Below are positions 25,074 through 32,891 of a stretch of 37,459 nt of DNA, in pieces. Source of the DNA: CAYWHE01 sp964458125 (GTDB lineage: Bacteria > Bacteroidota > Bacteroidia > AKYH767-A > OLB10). The translations under genes were made by a program, and so were the position numbers. Location of the stretch: contig CAYWHE010000008.1 in assembly GCA_964458125.1 (NCBI GenBank), positions 1 through 37,459 of the forward strand, written 5' to 3'. How positions within the stretch are numbered: the stretch's first letter is position 1; every line of letters starts with the position of its first letter. A model generated the notes under the pieces. The model was not told the DNA's origin. It worked only from the letters and a program-made list of their open reading frames with translations, and searched no databases.

Positions 25074-25562
25074 TTATTTGACTCCGTCATTTTTTCTCAT
25101 GAATTCGTAAACGCTCCTGGCATCCTCATCCGTCAGGTTCTGGTTGGGCATTCGAACCAGGCATTCTTCCAGCATGGCCTGGGCGGAAATATCCTTATTC
25201 AGCATTTCATCCACATTGGTCACAAAATTCATGACCCATTCAGCACTTCTCCGGGAGGTAACACCCTGCCAACCCGGACCGACCAGTTTTTCACCCGTCA
25301 GTTTGTGGCAGGCGCTGCATTTCAAATCATAAATCTTGGTTCCGCTTTCTGCCATGGCTACATCCAGGCCAGCACCCAACTCCACCTTGGTGAATTTGCC
25401 GATTCCTTTGGAGTCATCTGCTCCCGTGCTTTCCTTTTTTTCATCCGTGCCGTAAACCTGTTGGGCGTCATAAGATTCTGTTTTCTCTTCCGTCTTAGAA
25501 CCCCCTCCCGAACAGGCTGCGAGGAGGGGAATAATGGCAATCAAAAAATAGTTTCGTTTCAT
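25074..25562 (-). CDS. lipid-anchored monoheme cytochrome c, first gene of the nos operon
   Basis: A 162-residue lipoprotein cytochrome from ATG 25562; the longer in-frame start at 25643 would remove the regulatory region. The signal peptide ends LLAAC, so Cys17 is lipidated. A low-complexity acidic linker (about 20-60) precedes a c domain with CSACH at 82-86 and Met138 in VRMPNQ as likely axial ligand. Placed directly before nosZ, it is the plausible electron donor to the CuA site, tethered to a membrane by lipid as NosZ itself seems to be. An exact minus-strand -7 box and a Fnr-type site lie upstream. Confidence 0.9.
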   Translation of the reverse strand: MKRNYFLIAIIPLLAACSGGGSKTEEKTESYDAQQVYGTDEKKESTGADDSKGIGKFTKVELGAGLDVAMAESGTKIYDLKCSACHKLTGEKLVGPGWQGVTSRRSAEWVMNFVTNVDEMLNKDISAQAMLEECLVRMPNQNLTDEDARSVYEFMRKNDGVK

Positions 25563-25585
25563 AGGATTTGATTTTTTTAACGTGC

Positions 25586-25593
25586 CAAAGGTA
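25586..25593 (-). promoter_or_regulatory. candidate -7 box of the nos operon
   Basis: On the minus strand this reads TACCTTTG, an exact TAnnTTTG match, 23 bases before the cytochrome c start codon. A start site near 25582 would put the Fnr-type site at about -61, the usual class I activator position. No clear -33 TTG is seen. Confidence 0.45.
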
Positions 25594-25636
25594 GATAATT
25601 TACAGTTTATGAATATGCGATACATTAGTTCAAATC

Positions 25637-25650
25637 CTGACATAGATCAT
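25637..25650. promoter_or_regulatory. Fnr-type site shared by the nos operon and the FAS1 gene
   Basis: CTGACATAGATCAT contains TGAC-N4-ATCA, one base away from TGAT-N4-ATCA. It lies in the 150-base divergent region between the cytochrome c gene (start 25562, minus) and the FAS1 gene (start 25713, plus), so one bound regulator could act on both. Confidence 0.45.
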
Positions 25651-25712
25651 ACCCCTCTTGCTTATAACCTGTTAATATTGCGTCCATAAATAACCAAACA
25701 ACACCTTGCAAT

Positions 25713-26288
25713 ATGAAATCAAAAATGATGTATCCCTTCATGGCGCTGGCCGGGCTGGGATTTTTGGCATCCTGCAGCCAGGGCGGGCAGGAAAGTCAGC
25801 AAAATGCTCCGGCAACGGAAGCTGCTGCAACACCCTCGGGCGGCGGACAGGAAGCCGTCAACGATGAAATCTCCCAGCCCAATGTGGTTAAAGTTGCCAT
25901 CGGATCCAAAGACCATACGACCCTGGTTAAAGCCGTACAGGCCGCCGATCTGGTGAATGCCCTGTCGAATAACGGGCCATTTACCGTGTTTGCCCCAACC
26001 AATGCTGCCTTTGATGCCCTGCCGGCCGGCACGGTAGAAGGACTGCTGAAGCCTGAGAAGAAGGATGCCCTGGCCGATATATTGCAGTATCACGTGGCAG
26101 TGGCCGTGCTGACGCTTGACAACCTGAGCGACGGACAGGTTTTGGGCATGGTGAACGGAGGAAATGCCACCATCCATATCAAGGACGGGAAATACATGAT
26201 CAACGATGCCAATATAGTGGCTTCCGTACCCGCCTCCAATGGAATTGTACATGTCATTGACAAGGTCATCCTGCCCCCTTCCAATTAA
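25713..26288 (+). CDS. FAS1 (fasciclin) domain lipoprotein
   Basis: A 191-residue lipoprotein: the signal peptide ends FLASC (Cys21), followed by a Gln/Ala/Pro-rich linker (22-50). A single FAS1 domain then covers about 60-190. The H1 motif is seen as GPFTVFAPTNAAFDAL, then the conserved ILQYHVA segment, and H2 as ASNGIVHVIDKVILPP. FAS1 domains mediate adhesion and protein contacts. It is transcribed away from the nos operon from a shared region with a Fnr-type site and ends at a strong terminator, so it is a one-gene unit. A role in respiration is only suggested by position. Confidence 0.92.
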   Translation: MKSKMMYPFMALAGLGFLASCSQGGQESQQNAPATEAAATPSGGGQEAVNDEISQPNVVKVAIGSKDHTTLVKAVQAADLVNALSNNGPFTVFAPTNAAFDALPAGTVEGLLKPEKKDALADILQYHVAVAVLTLDNLSDGQVLGMVNGGNATIHIKDGKYMINDANIVASVPASNGIVHVIDKVILPPSN

Positions 26289-26338
26289 GCAGCCTGAAGA
26301 GGTTTCGTTTTCAGTCTGATTTTTTTAAGCTTTTCTGG

Positions 26339-26369
26339 AACCTGCCGACTACACTCCGGCAGGTTTTTT
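26339..26369 (+). terminator. intrinsic terminator of the FAS1 gene
   Basis: AACCTGCCG (26339-26347), a 9-base loop, CGGCAGGTT (26357-26365), then T to 26369. A perfect 9-bp stem with a T-run, about 50 bases after the stop codon. Confidence 0.9.
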
Positions 26370-26396
26370 ATTGGGCCATGAAATAACGAAATTAAA

Positions 26397-26448
26397 TTTC
26401 AGAGTCTCCAAAACCCAAGATAATCAATAAACCATGCGGACTCTGAAA
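26397..26448. repeat. 10-bp perfect inverted repeat, 32 bases apart
   Basis: TTTCAGAGTC (26397-26406) and GACTCTGAAA (26439-26448). It lies in the convergent gap between the FAS1 terminator and the 3' end of tnaA, outside any gene. No transposase or target duplication is seen. Otherwise 26370-26552 holds nothing I recognise. Confidence 0.4.
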
Positions 26449-26552
26449 CGGGCTATGGAACAACTGTCAGTGTGACAACGGATTAATTTTTCCTTTAGGA
26501 ATTGGAGTCGCTGGAAAAAAGTTTATTCCCCATCAGCAAAAAGACATGATCC

Positions 26553-27929
26553 TCAGATGATCTCAAAATGAGCCGTAAAATGTCGCAAAAAACGCGGTTC
26601 CCTGGTAATTTTTAATCCCCTTGATTTTTCTTTTTCGCGGAGAACGGCTTCAAATACTTCGATTACATAATCAATATGCGATTGCGTATATACCCTTCTG
26701 GGAATAGCCAGTCTGACCAGTTCCAGGGGAGCTGGGATCAGTTTTCCCTGTTCATCATACTTTCCAAACATGACCGAACCGATTTCCACGCAACGGATTC
26801 CCCCCAGCCGGTATAACTCGCATACCAAGGCCTGACCGGGGTATTGGCCGACGGGGATGTGGGGATACAACGCTTTGGCATCCACGTAGACGGCATGCCC
26901 GCCGATGGGATAAATCAAGGGCACACCGAGCGTCCGGATATGTTCCCCCAGATACTGGGTGCTTTTTATCCGGTACTGCAGGTATCCGGGATCAAAAACC
27001 TCTTCCAGCCCCACGGCAATGGCTTCCATATCCCGGCCGGAAAGGCCGCCGTAGGTGGCATAACCTTCCGTTATAATGAGCATCTGGGTACAGGCTTCGG
27101 CCAGGTCACTGTTGCGTACGGCAAGAAAACCGCCCATGTTAACAAGCGCATCCTTTTTTGCACTCATGATGGCGGCATCGGCCAGGGAAAACATTTCCTG
27201 GGCTATTTTCCGGAAAGTATATTCCTTATAGCCGGCTTCCCGTTCATGAATAAAGTAACTGTTTTCGGCAATCCGGCAGCAATCCAGGATAAACAGGATG
27301 CCATGCCTTTTACAAAAATCGCTGACCTCCCTGGCATTCTGCATACTCACGGGCTGGCCTCCTCCGCTGTTGTTGGTCACCGTTAAAATAACGCCTGCTA
27401 TATTCCTGGCCCCGATCTTTTCGGTTAAAGCTGCCAGTTTCGTCATGTCCAGATTGCCCTTAAAGGGATAGGACGATGTGAAGTCATGCGCTTCGGGAAC
27501 AGGAATATCCAGAGCCGTGGAGCCGCTGAATTCAATATTGGCCCGGGTTGTGTCGAAATGGGTATTGCTGATGAAATACCTGCCCTGGCCACCAAGATGG
27601 GAATACAATATCCGTTCGGCCGCCCTGCCCTGGTGGGTGGGTAGAATAAATGGCATGCCGGTAAGGTCATGTATGGCCTTTTCAAAACGGTCCCAGCTCC
27701 TGGCTCCGGCATAGGATTCATCCCCGTTCATCATGGCCGCCCACTGGTTGCTGCTCATGGCCGAAGTACCGCTGTCGGTGAGAAAATCAATCAGCACCTG
27801 TTCGGATTTAAGCAGGAAAGGATTGAAGTGGGCCTTCTTCAGATATTCCTCCCGCTGTGCCGGAGTGGTCATCTCAATGGGTTCAACCGATTTGATCCGG
27901 AAAGGCTCAATGATGGTTTGATAAGTCAT
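26553..27929 (-). CDS. tnaA: tryptophanase (beta-eliminating lyase)
   Basis: A 458-residue PLP enzyme splitting tryptophan to indole, pyruvate and ammonia. The PLP lysine is Lys259 in MSAKKDALVNMGG; PTHQGRAAE (97-105) binds the phosphate region. The sister enzyme tyrosine phenol-lyase is similar, but two diagnostic sites favour tryptophanase. NTHFDTTR has Asp where tyrosine phenol-lyase has Thr, and CVEIGS has Ile where that enzyme has Arg. The ending ITREPRFLRHFTAHFEII is normal for the family, and the length is complete. No leader peptide gene was seen upstream. It follows the CbpA-like gene by 30 bases and may be co-transcribed. Confidence 0.9.
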   Translation of the reverse strand: MTYQTIIEPFRIKSVEPIEMTTPAQREEYLKKAHFNPFLLKSEQVLIDFLTDSGTSAMSSNQWAAMMNGDESYAGARSWDRFEKAIHDLTGMPFILPTHQGRAAERILYSHLGGQGRYFISNTHFDTTRANIEFSGSTALDIPVPEAHDFTSSYPFKGNLDMTKLAALTEKIGARNIAGVILTVTNNSGGGQPVSMQNAREVSDFCKRHGILFILDCCRIAENSYFIHEREAGYKEYTFRKIAQEMFSLADAAIMSAKKDALVNMGGFLAVRNSDLAEACTQMLIITEGYATYGGLSGRDMEAIAVGLEEVFDPGYLQYRIKSTQYLGEHIRTLGVPLIYPIGGHAVYVDAKALYPHIPVGQYPGQALVCELYRLGGIRCVEIGSVMFGKYDEQGKLIPAPLELVRLAIPRRVYTQSHIDYVIEVFEAVLREKEKSRGLKITREPRFLRHFTAHFEII

Positions 27930-27959
27930 AAGGTCTATTTTGTTTTCAATTGAATTGGA

Positions 27960-28907
27960 TCAGGTTGTTTTGGACGAATGATTTCGTACTCCATGGGACC
28001 GGATTTTCTGCAGTTGCTGAAATAGTTTAATTTCTTCTGCAGAAAGTTTTTCAGGAAGCACAACCTCCACCTTCACATAAAGGTCTCCGGAAAGTTTCTC
28101 ATTCCCGTAATGGGGCATGCCCATTCCCTTCATGCGAAGAACACGGCCGGTCTGGGTCTCCCGGGGTATTTCCATGCGGATGGCACCCTTCCAGGTCCTG
28201 ACGGTTATTTTTCCGCCCAGCAGCAGGGTATACAAATCGGCCTGAACAGTGATGTACAGATCATTGTCCTTTCGTTCAAAATCAGGATGCGGCGGTATGT
28301 TGATATGAAGCAGGAGATCCCCGCCTAAGCCTTCCCGTGATCCGCGTCCACCGTAGCCCTTTAGCCGGATGACCTGCCCGTGCCGGGTTCCGGGTTTCAG
28401 CCGGATCCGGATCTTCTTCCCGTTCACCTCAAACTCACGGGCCACACCTGTGCAGGCCTCCTCCAGCGAAATAGTGATCTCGCCCTGGAAATCTTCTCCT
28501 TTGAAGTCCCTTTTTCTGCCCGCGGTTTTTTTTTGCCCGAACAGGGTTTCAAAAAAATCGGAAAAACCGGATTCATCAAACGACTCTTCACCCGTCCTGT
28601 TCCAGGCCTGTCTTCTTCCGTTTCCGCGGCCCGCCCACGAAGACCAGTCAAAATCCTCTGCACCTCGTCCCTGCTGCTGGTAATGCTTCCAGCTGTCGCC
28701 CAGTTCATCATACTTTTTCTTCTTGCCGGCGTCGCCCAATACATCATAGGCTTCATTCATCTGCTTGAATTTTTCCTCCGCCTCCTTATTGCCCGGGTTT
28801 TTATCGGGATGATATTTAACAGCCATTTTCCGGAAGGCCTTTTTAATTTCCTCCGGCGTGGCGCCTTTGGATACACCGAGTATGTTGTAATAATCTTTGA
28901 ATTCCAT
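27960..28907 (-). CDS. CbpA-like DnaJ-family co-chaperone
   Basis: A 315-residue J-domain protein that stimulates DnaK ATPase activity. The J domain covers 1-70 with HPD at 33-35. A Gly/Arg/Trp-rich linker (about 75-110) follows instead of a typical G/F region. The C-terminal substrate-binding domains come next (GEITISLEEACTG; GDLLLHINIPPHPDFER; GDLYVKVEVVLPEKLS). The zinc-finger cysteines of DnaJ are missing, so this is the CbpA type. It stands between the Hsp20 gene and tnaA, forming a small heat-shock cluster with Hsp20. Confidence 0.92.
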   Translation of the reverse strand: MEFKDYYNILGVSKGATPEEIKKAFRKMAVKYHPDKNPGNKEAEEKFKQMNEAYDVLGDAGKKKKYDELGDSWKHYQQQGRGAEDFDWSSWAGRGNGRRQAWNRTGEESFDESGFSDFFETLFGQKKTAGRKRDFKGEDFQGEITISLEEACTGVAREFEVNGKKIRIRLKPGTRHGQVIRLKGYGGRGSREGLGGDLLLHINIPPHPDFERKDNDLYITVQADLYTLLLGGKITVRTWKGAIRMEIPRETQTGRVLRMKGMGMPHYGNEKLSGDLYVKVEVVLPEKLSAEEIKLFQQLQKIRSHGVRNHSSKTT

Positions 28908-29081
28908 CAGCCGCCATTCAAAATTTTCAACATCGATTTGCCGGGAATCATTTGGGATTCATCAGGAGCAAATATGATTGGGCTTAGCCTTTTTCTAAAA
29001 ACCGCTTCCTGGATGGATAAACAGTCAGAAATACAGGAAACGATTGTTTCGATTTTGAAGCGTATTAAAATCCACATAAAC

Positions 29082-29113
29082 AAAAACAGCCGGAAACGAA
29101 TCCCGCTTCCGGC
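29082..29113 (-). terminator. intrinsic terminator after the Hsp20 gene
   Basis: On the minus strand: GCCGGAA (29113-29107), an 11-base loop, TTCCGGC (29095-29089), then TG and five T (29086-29082). It sits 18 bases after the Hsp20 stop and separates Hsp20 from the CbpA-like gene. The rest of 28908-29081 has no gene. Confidence 0.8.
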
Positions 29114-29130
29114 CGTGCCAGGTATGCCTT

Positions 29131-29574
29131 TCAAGATACCGTAATTTTTTTGGCGGCGGCTTTGGCTGCTTCCTCCCTTTTGGGAATGGTCAGGTTCAAA
29201 ACGCCATCGGCATACCGTGCATTGATCATATCAGTATTGGCGGCAGCAGGCAGGGTAAAAGAACGGGAGAAGGACGAATAATTATATTCCCTTTTGGTAT
29301 ATCCCTTTTGTTCCTCTTTGCTTTCGTTTTCCTTTTCCGAACTGATGGTGATCAGGTCACCTTCCAGATTGATTTTAAAGTCTTCCCTTTTCATGCCGGG
29401 AACAGCCATTTCAATGGAGAAGTTGTCCTTGTTCTCCTTGATGTTCACTGCAGGAATGGTTTCCATCAGGTTGTCATTCCACCAGTCTCCGAAATTGGTG
29501 CGGTAGAATTTGTCAAGCATGCTGTTGAAAACAGCAGGTTTAATCAGGTTGCTGGTTTTTTCAATGGTTGTCAT
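29131..29574 (-). CDS. Hsp20 / alpha-crystallin small heat-shock protein
   Basis: A 147-residue holdase chaperone that keeps unfolding proteins soluble. The alpha-crystallin domain (about 38-135) shows VNIKENKDNFSIEMAVPGMKREDFKINLEGDLITI, and the closing AxxxxGVLxLxxPK motif as ARYADGVLNLTIPKRE. The N-terminal arm is short (about 37 residues) and the C-terminal extension is Ala/Lys-rich without a clear I-x-I anchor. It ends in its own terminator. Confidence 0.95.
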   Translation of the reverse strand: MTTIEKTSNLIKPAVFNSMLDKFYRTNFGDWWNDNLMETIPAVNIKENKDNFSIEMAVPGMKREDFKINLEGDLITISSEKENESKEEQKGYTKREYNYSSFSRSFTLPAAANTDMINARYADGVLNLTIPKREEAAKAAAKKITVS

Positions 29575-29874
29575 GATCTTGAATTTTTTAACTGTCAGAC
29601 TGCTAATTTAATCGCGAATGATCTGAAATATTCAACTGTGCAAAACTATTTTACCCGGTTTGCTTTCACCATGATCTCTGTTTCAGAAAGAGATGATGAG
29701 CGTCAGGTTCAAGCCGGATTCAATCCTGCTGACAGTATTTTAATCGGAAAATTGGAATGATCCCATAGCAGGCAGCGGGTTTCACAACCCAAAAGAGTTC
29801 CCATTGAACTGGCCCGGAGGCCTGCCAGGACGGAAAATCGTCAGGCGCCTTCGGATAGCAGTCATTTTATCTCT
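29575..29874. other. 300-bp intergenic gap, no gene seen
   Basis: The stretch between the Hsp20 start and the AI-2E permease stop carries no convincing frame on either strand. It must contain the Hsp20 promoter on the minus strand, but no clear -7 box was found. A short self-complementary segment near 29823-29852 (GCCTGCC...GTCAGGC) is too weak to call a terminator. Confidence 0.4.
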
Positions 29875-30960
29875 TTAGGCCTGTTCCCTGTTGGCTGGTT
29901 TTACGTTTGGTTTCACTTCCCTGATGTCACTGAGCAAACGGGAAAGCTGCTCCATGCCCTTACTTTTATCAGCAATCAGTTTGAGAATGGCCAAAAAGGG
30001 AACAAAGAGCACCATACCGGCAGCGCCCCATAAAATACCTCCGACGAGAATGGCTATCAGGGTGGCCAGGGTATTGATGCTTAAGCGGGTGCTGACGGCC
30101 CATGGAAAAATCACATTGGCCTCCAGGTACTGCACGAAGGTAAAAATGGCAACCACGCCGATGGGGTACCAGACAGAATTATAGGTGATCCAGGAAACGG
30201 TTATCGGCAGCAGGGAACCGATGATTATGCCCACATATGGAATAAAGGTCAGGATGGCCACCAGGAAGCCGAACAGGATGGCATGCGGCACCCCAAGTAA
30301 CAGTAAGCCTATACTATTCAGAACACCCACCACCAGGTACACCACCAGCATTCCCTTGATAAAATTATAATAGGTGTGTACGGTCTGGTGAAGGAGTTCC
30401 CGTATGACGGTCCGCTTATCCGGGGGGAACAAATTAAAAAGCACGTCTGCCAGCAGTTTCCGGTAATACAGCATCAGGGCGGAAAATACCGGGATCAGCA
30501 GCAGCAGCACCAGGCCCACGCCGGAGGAATACAAGGCCGACTGCAGCATCCCGCCCAGCCCGCCGGAAGAAACACCGGTCAGTTTTTCCAGCCAGATCAG
30601 TTGTTCTTCCCTGGTCAGTCCGAACCTGGTAAACAAATAGGTGCTGAACTCCTGCAGCGATTGCAGTATCTTTTCCTTCAGCACCGGCCATTCATCAGAA
30701 AACTGCAATACCTGCCCGGTCAGCAGGACCAGGAAAAGCAGTACAAAGAGCACGAGGGTCGTCATGCAAAAGCCGATGGCGAGCACTCTGTTTATTTTAT
30801 GCCGCTCCAGCCACATGCAAACCGGGTAAAATACGAAACTGATCAGCAGTGCAATACTCAGGGGAACGAAAACGGATTTACCGAAATATAAAATAATGCC
30901 TCCATACACGATGTAAGGAAGGTACCGAAGCAGTGATTTGGGGGAATGGATGGCGTTCAT
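29875..30960 (-). CDS. AI-2E family transporter (PerM/TqsA type)
   Basis: A 361-residue membrane protein with about eight spans. Two hydrophobic pairs come first, then a long extracytoplasmic region (about 85-145) with FSDEWPVLKEKILQSLQEF. The conserved core follows: NFIKGMLVVYLVVGVLNSIGLLLLGVPHAILFG, FIPYVGIIIGSLLPI, and later NVIFPWAVSTRLSINTL and GGILWGAAGMVLFVPFLAI. Members export various small molecules or ions; the substrate cannot be assigned, and AI-2 itself is not implied. It follows polX by 29 bases in the same direction. Confidence 0.92.
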   Translation of the reverse strand: MNAIHSPKSLLRYLPYIVYGGIILYFGKSVFVPLSIALLISFVFYPVCMWLERHKINRVLAIGFCMTTLVLFVLLFLVLLTGQVLQFSDEWPVLKEKILQSLQEFSTYLFTRFGLTREEQLIWLEKLTGVSSGGLGGMLQSALYSSGVGLVLLLLIPVFSALMLYYRKLLADVLFNLFPPDKRTVIRELLHQTVHTYYNFIKGMLVVYLVVGVLNSIGLLLLGVPHAILFGFLVAILTFIPYVGIIIGSLLPITVSWITYNSVWYPIGVVAIFTFVQYLEANVIFPWAVSTRLSINTLATLIAILVGGILWGAAGMVLFVPFLAILKLIADKSKGMEQLSRLLSDIREVKPNVKPANREQA

Positions 30961-30989
30961 TTCAATGCAAAGATATAAATCGGAGGGAA

Positions 30990-32744
30990 TCAGGTTTTGC
31001 CGGACAGCATGCGTATTTTTTTCATCCGGATCTCCTTCAGGAATTTCCAGGGTCTCGTATTGAGCAGGTCATTTTTTTCGCATCCTGCCCGCCTGGCCAT
31101 GTAGATGCCCATTTTCATATAGGCAAACTGATACTGAACATGGCTGTCGGTGCTGACGGTCAGCCATACACCGGCTTCCCGCGCCTGCCGGGCCATTTCA
31201 CCGTTCAGGTCCATGCGGTCGGGCTGGGTGTTGATTTCCATGGCCGTGTGCGTTTCAGCCGCCACGGCAAACACCTTCTTCCAGTCGGCTGCATAGCCTT
31301 CCCGTTTGCCGATCAGGCGGCCTGTGGGATGAGCAATGCAATTCACATAAGGGTTCCGGCATGCGCAGAGGAGCCTTTCCGTATTGTCCTGCCTGAAGCC
31401 GGTATGAATTGCCGCACAAACCCAATCAAGTCCTGACAACAGGCCATCATCCAGGTCAAGGGATCCATCGGACAGGATATCAACCTCAGCACCGGCTTTG
31501 ATGAGATCAAAACCAAGGCGTCGGTTCACGGCCCTGATCTCCTTCAGTTGTTCCAGGAATTGTTCCCTGCTCATACCCCCGGCCACACGCTCCGACCCGG
31601 AGTGATCAGTCAGCACGATATAATCATAAGGGTAATTGCTTTTTATAAACCCGGCCAGCTCGGAAATGCTCATTTTTCCATCACTCCAGGTGGAATGCAT
31701 CTGCAGGTCGCCCCGGATATCGGATTCCCGCACCAGTACCGGAAGCTGCCTGTTATCGGGCCAATCAAGTTCGCCCCGATCTTCCCGGAGTTCAGGAGGA
31801 ACCCAATGCCGACCAACAGTTTTATAAACTTCTTCCTCGCTCTTTCCGGCCACACGGTATCCGTCACGGACCCGGAATACGCCATATTCATTGATTTTCA
31901 AACCCTGGTCCCTGGCCAGGCTTCTGAGTTTGACATTATGTTCTTTGGAACCGGTAAAATATACCAGTGCCGCACCCCATTCCTGTTCATCAATGAGTCT
32001 GACATCCACCTGCACCCCGTAATCTTTCCAGGTCACGCTGGCCTTTGTATCTCCGCGCGCCAGTACCTCCTTCACTTGGTTCAGGGAAATAAAGTCATCC
32101 AGGATAGACTTCCTGTATTTCCGGGAAGCCGCCACCAGGATATCAATATCACCGATCGTTTCCTTACCCCTGCGAATGCTGCCGGCCAATTCGGCCCGGA
32201 TGACGCCCTTGTTTTTTTTTATTTCATCCAGGATACTGTTCCCAGTTTCCAGCGCCTGCCAAAGCATCAGTCGACCGGCCTGCTGCTTGTAAATTTTCAG
32301 CCCCCGTTTCATCAGTTCCACCCTTCGCGCTCCGAATCCTTTTAAACGCGACACCGACCCATCTTCCAGGGCCCTGATTAACCCGGCCTTTGACCGGATA
32401 TGAAGCTGATCGTGCAATTGCTTCAGGGAAGATGGCCCGAAACCGTTAACCGACAGCAGTTCCATCAGGCCGTAAGGAACCTGTTTTTTCAACTCCTGGT
32501 ATTTCCTGATTTTGCCGCTGCGGATGAACTCCTTTATTTTTTCCTCCAGACGCTCCCCGATTCCGGGAATTTCCCCGAGGGTGTTGTTTTCAGCATACCT
32601 GGTAATGTCCGCATCCAGTCCTTCAATGGATCTTGCTGCACGACTGTAGGCCATGGACCGGAACCGGTCCTCCAGGCCGGGGTAACGGTAAAAGGAAGCC
32701 ATTTCACGGAAAAGGGCTGCAAGGGAATGATTGATACCGGGCAT
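30990..32744 (-). CDS. polX: DNA polymerase/3'-5' exonuclease PolX
   Basis: About 584 residues from ATG 32744, which starts just before the conserved SLAALFREMASFYR helix; a GTG at 32798 would add 18 residues. Domains in order: helix-hairpin-helix region with GEIPGIGERL and NGFGPSSLKQL, then a polymerase beta-type domain with AGSIRRGKETIGDIDILVA (metal aspartates in GDIDI) and VQVDVRLI. A C-terminal PHP nuclease domain has MHSTWSDG, LTDHSGS, AEVDIL, AAIHTG, AHPTGR, MEINTQ and STDSH. Both active sites look intact. PolX works in base-excision and gap repair in the cytoplasm. Confidence 0.95.
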   Translation of the reverse strand: MPGINHSLAALFREMASFYRYPGLEDRFRSMAYSRAARSIEGLDADITRYAENNTLGEIPGIGERLEEKIKEFIRSGKIRKYQELKKQVPYGLMELLSVNGFGPSSLKQLHDQLHIRSKAGLIRALEDGSVSRLKGFGARRVELMKRGLKIYKQQAGRLMLWQALETGNSILDEIKKNKGVIRAELAGSIRRGKETIGDIDILVAASRKYRKSILDDFISLNQVKEVLARGDTKASVTWKDYGVQVDVRLIDEQEWGAALVYFTGSKEHNVKLRSLARDQGLKINEYGVFRVRDGYRVAGKSEEEVYKTVGRHWVPPELREDRGELDWPDNRQLPVLVRESDIRGDLQMHSTWSDGKMSISELAGFIKSNYPYDYIVLTDHSGSERVAGGMSREQFLEQLKEIRAVNRRLGFDLIKAGAEVDILSDGSLDLDDGLLSGLDWVCAAIHTGFRQDNTERLLCACRNPYVNCIAHPTGRLIGKREGYAADWKKVFAVAAETHTAMEINTQPDRMDLNGEMARQAREAGVWLTVSTDSHVQYQFAYMKMGIYMARRAGCEKNDLLNTRPWKFLKEIRMKKIRMLSGKT

Positions 32745-32891
32745 GACCGTATGCAAATAATAATTAAATTTTTCAAATTTCACTGATTTTTCCCGCACAA
32801 TAGGTGATCTTTGTTAAATGAAAGATTGACGCTCCTCATATGGTAAGTTTTGAAAAATTGGTTTCTTTGAACAACGATAAAATGCCCAACA

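Noticed and set aside
25563..25643. Longer start for the nos-operon cytochrome c
   Set aside because: It would put 27 residues before a good lipoprotein signal peptide and cover the -7 box and part of the Fnr-type site.
26397..26448. Inverted repeat as ends of a mobile element
   Set aside because: Only 32 bases lie between the arms, with no transposase and no target-site duplication.
26553..27929. Tyrosine phenol-lyase instead of tryptophanase
   Set aside because: Diagnostic Asp126 (FDTT) and Ile in CVEIGS are tryptophanase-like; tyrosine phenol-lyase has Thr and Arg there.
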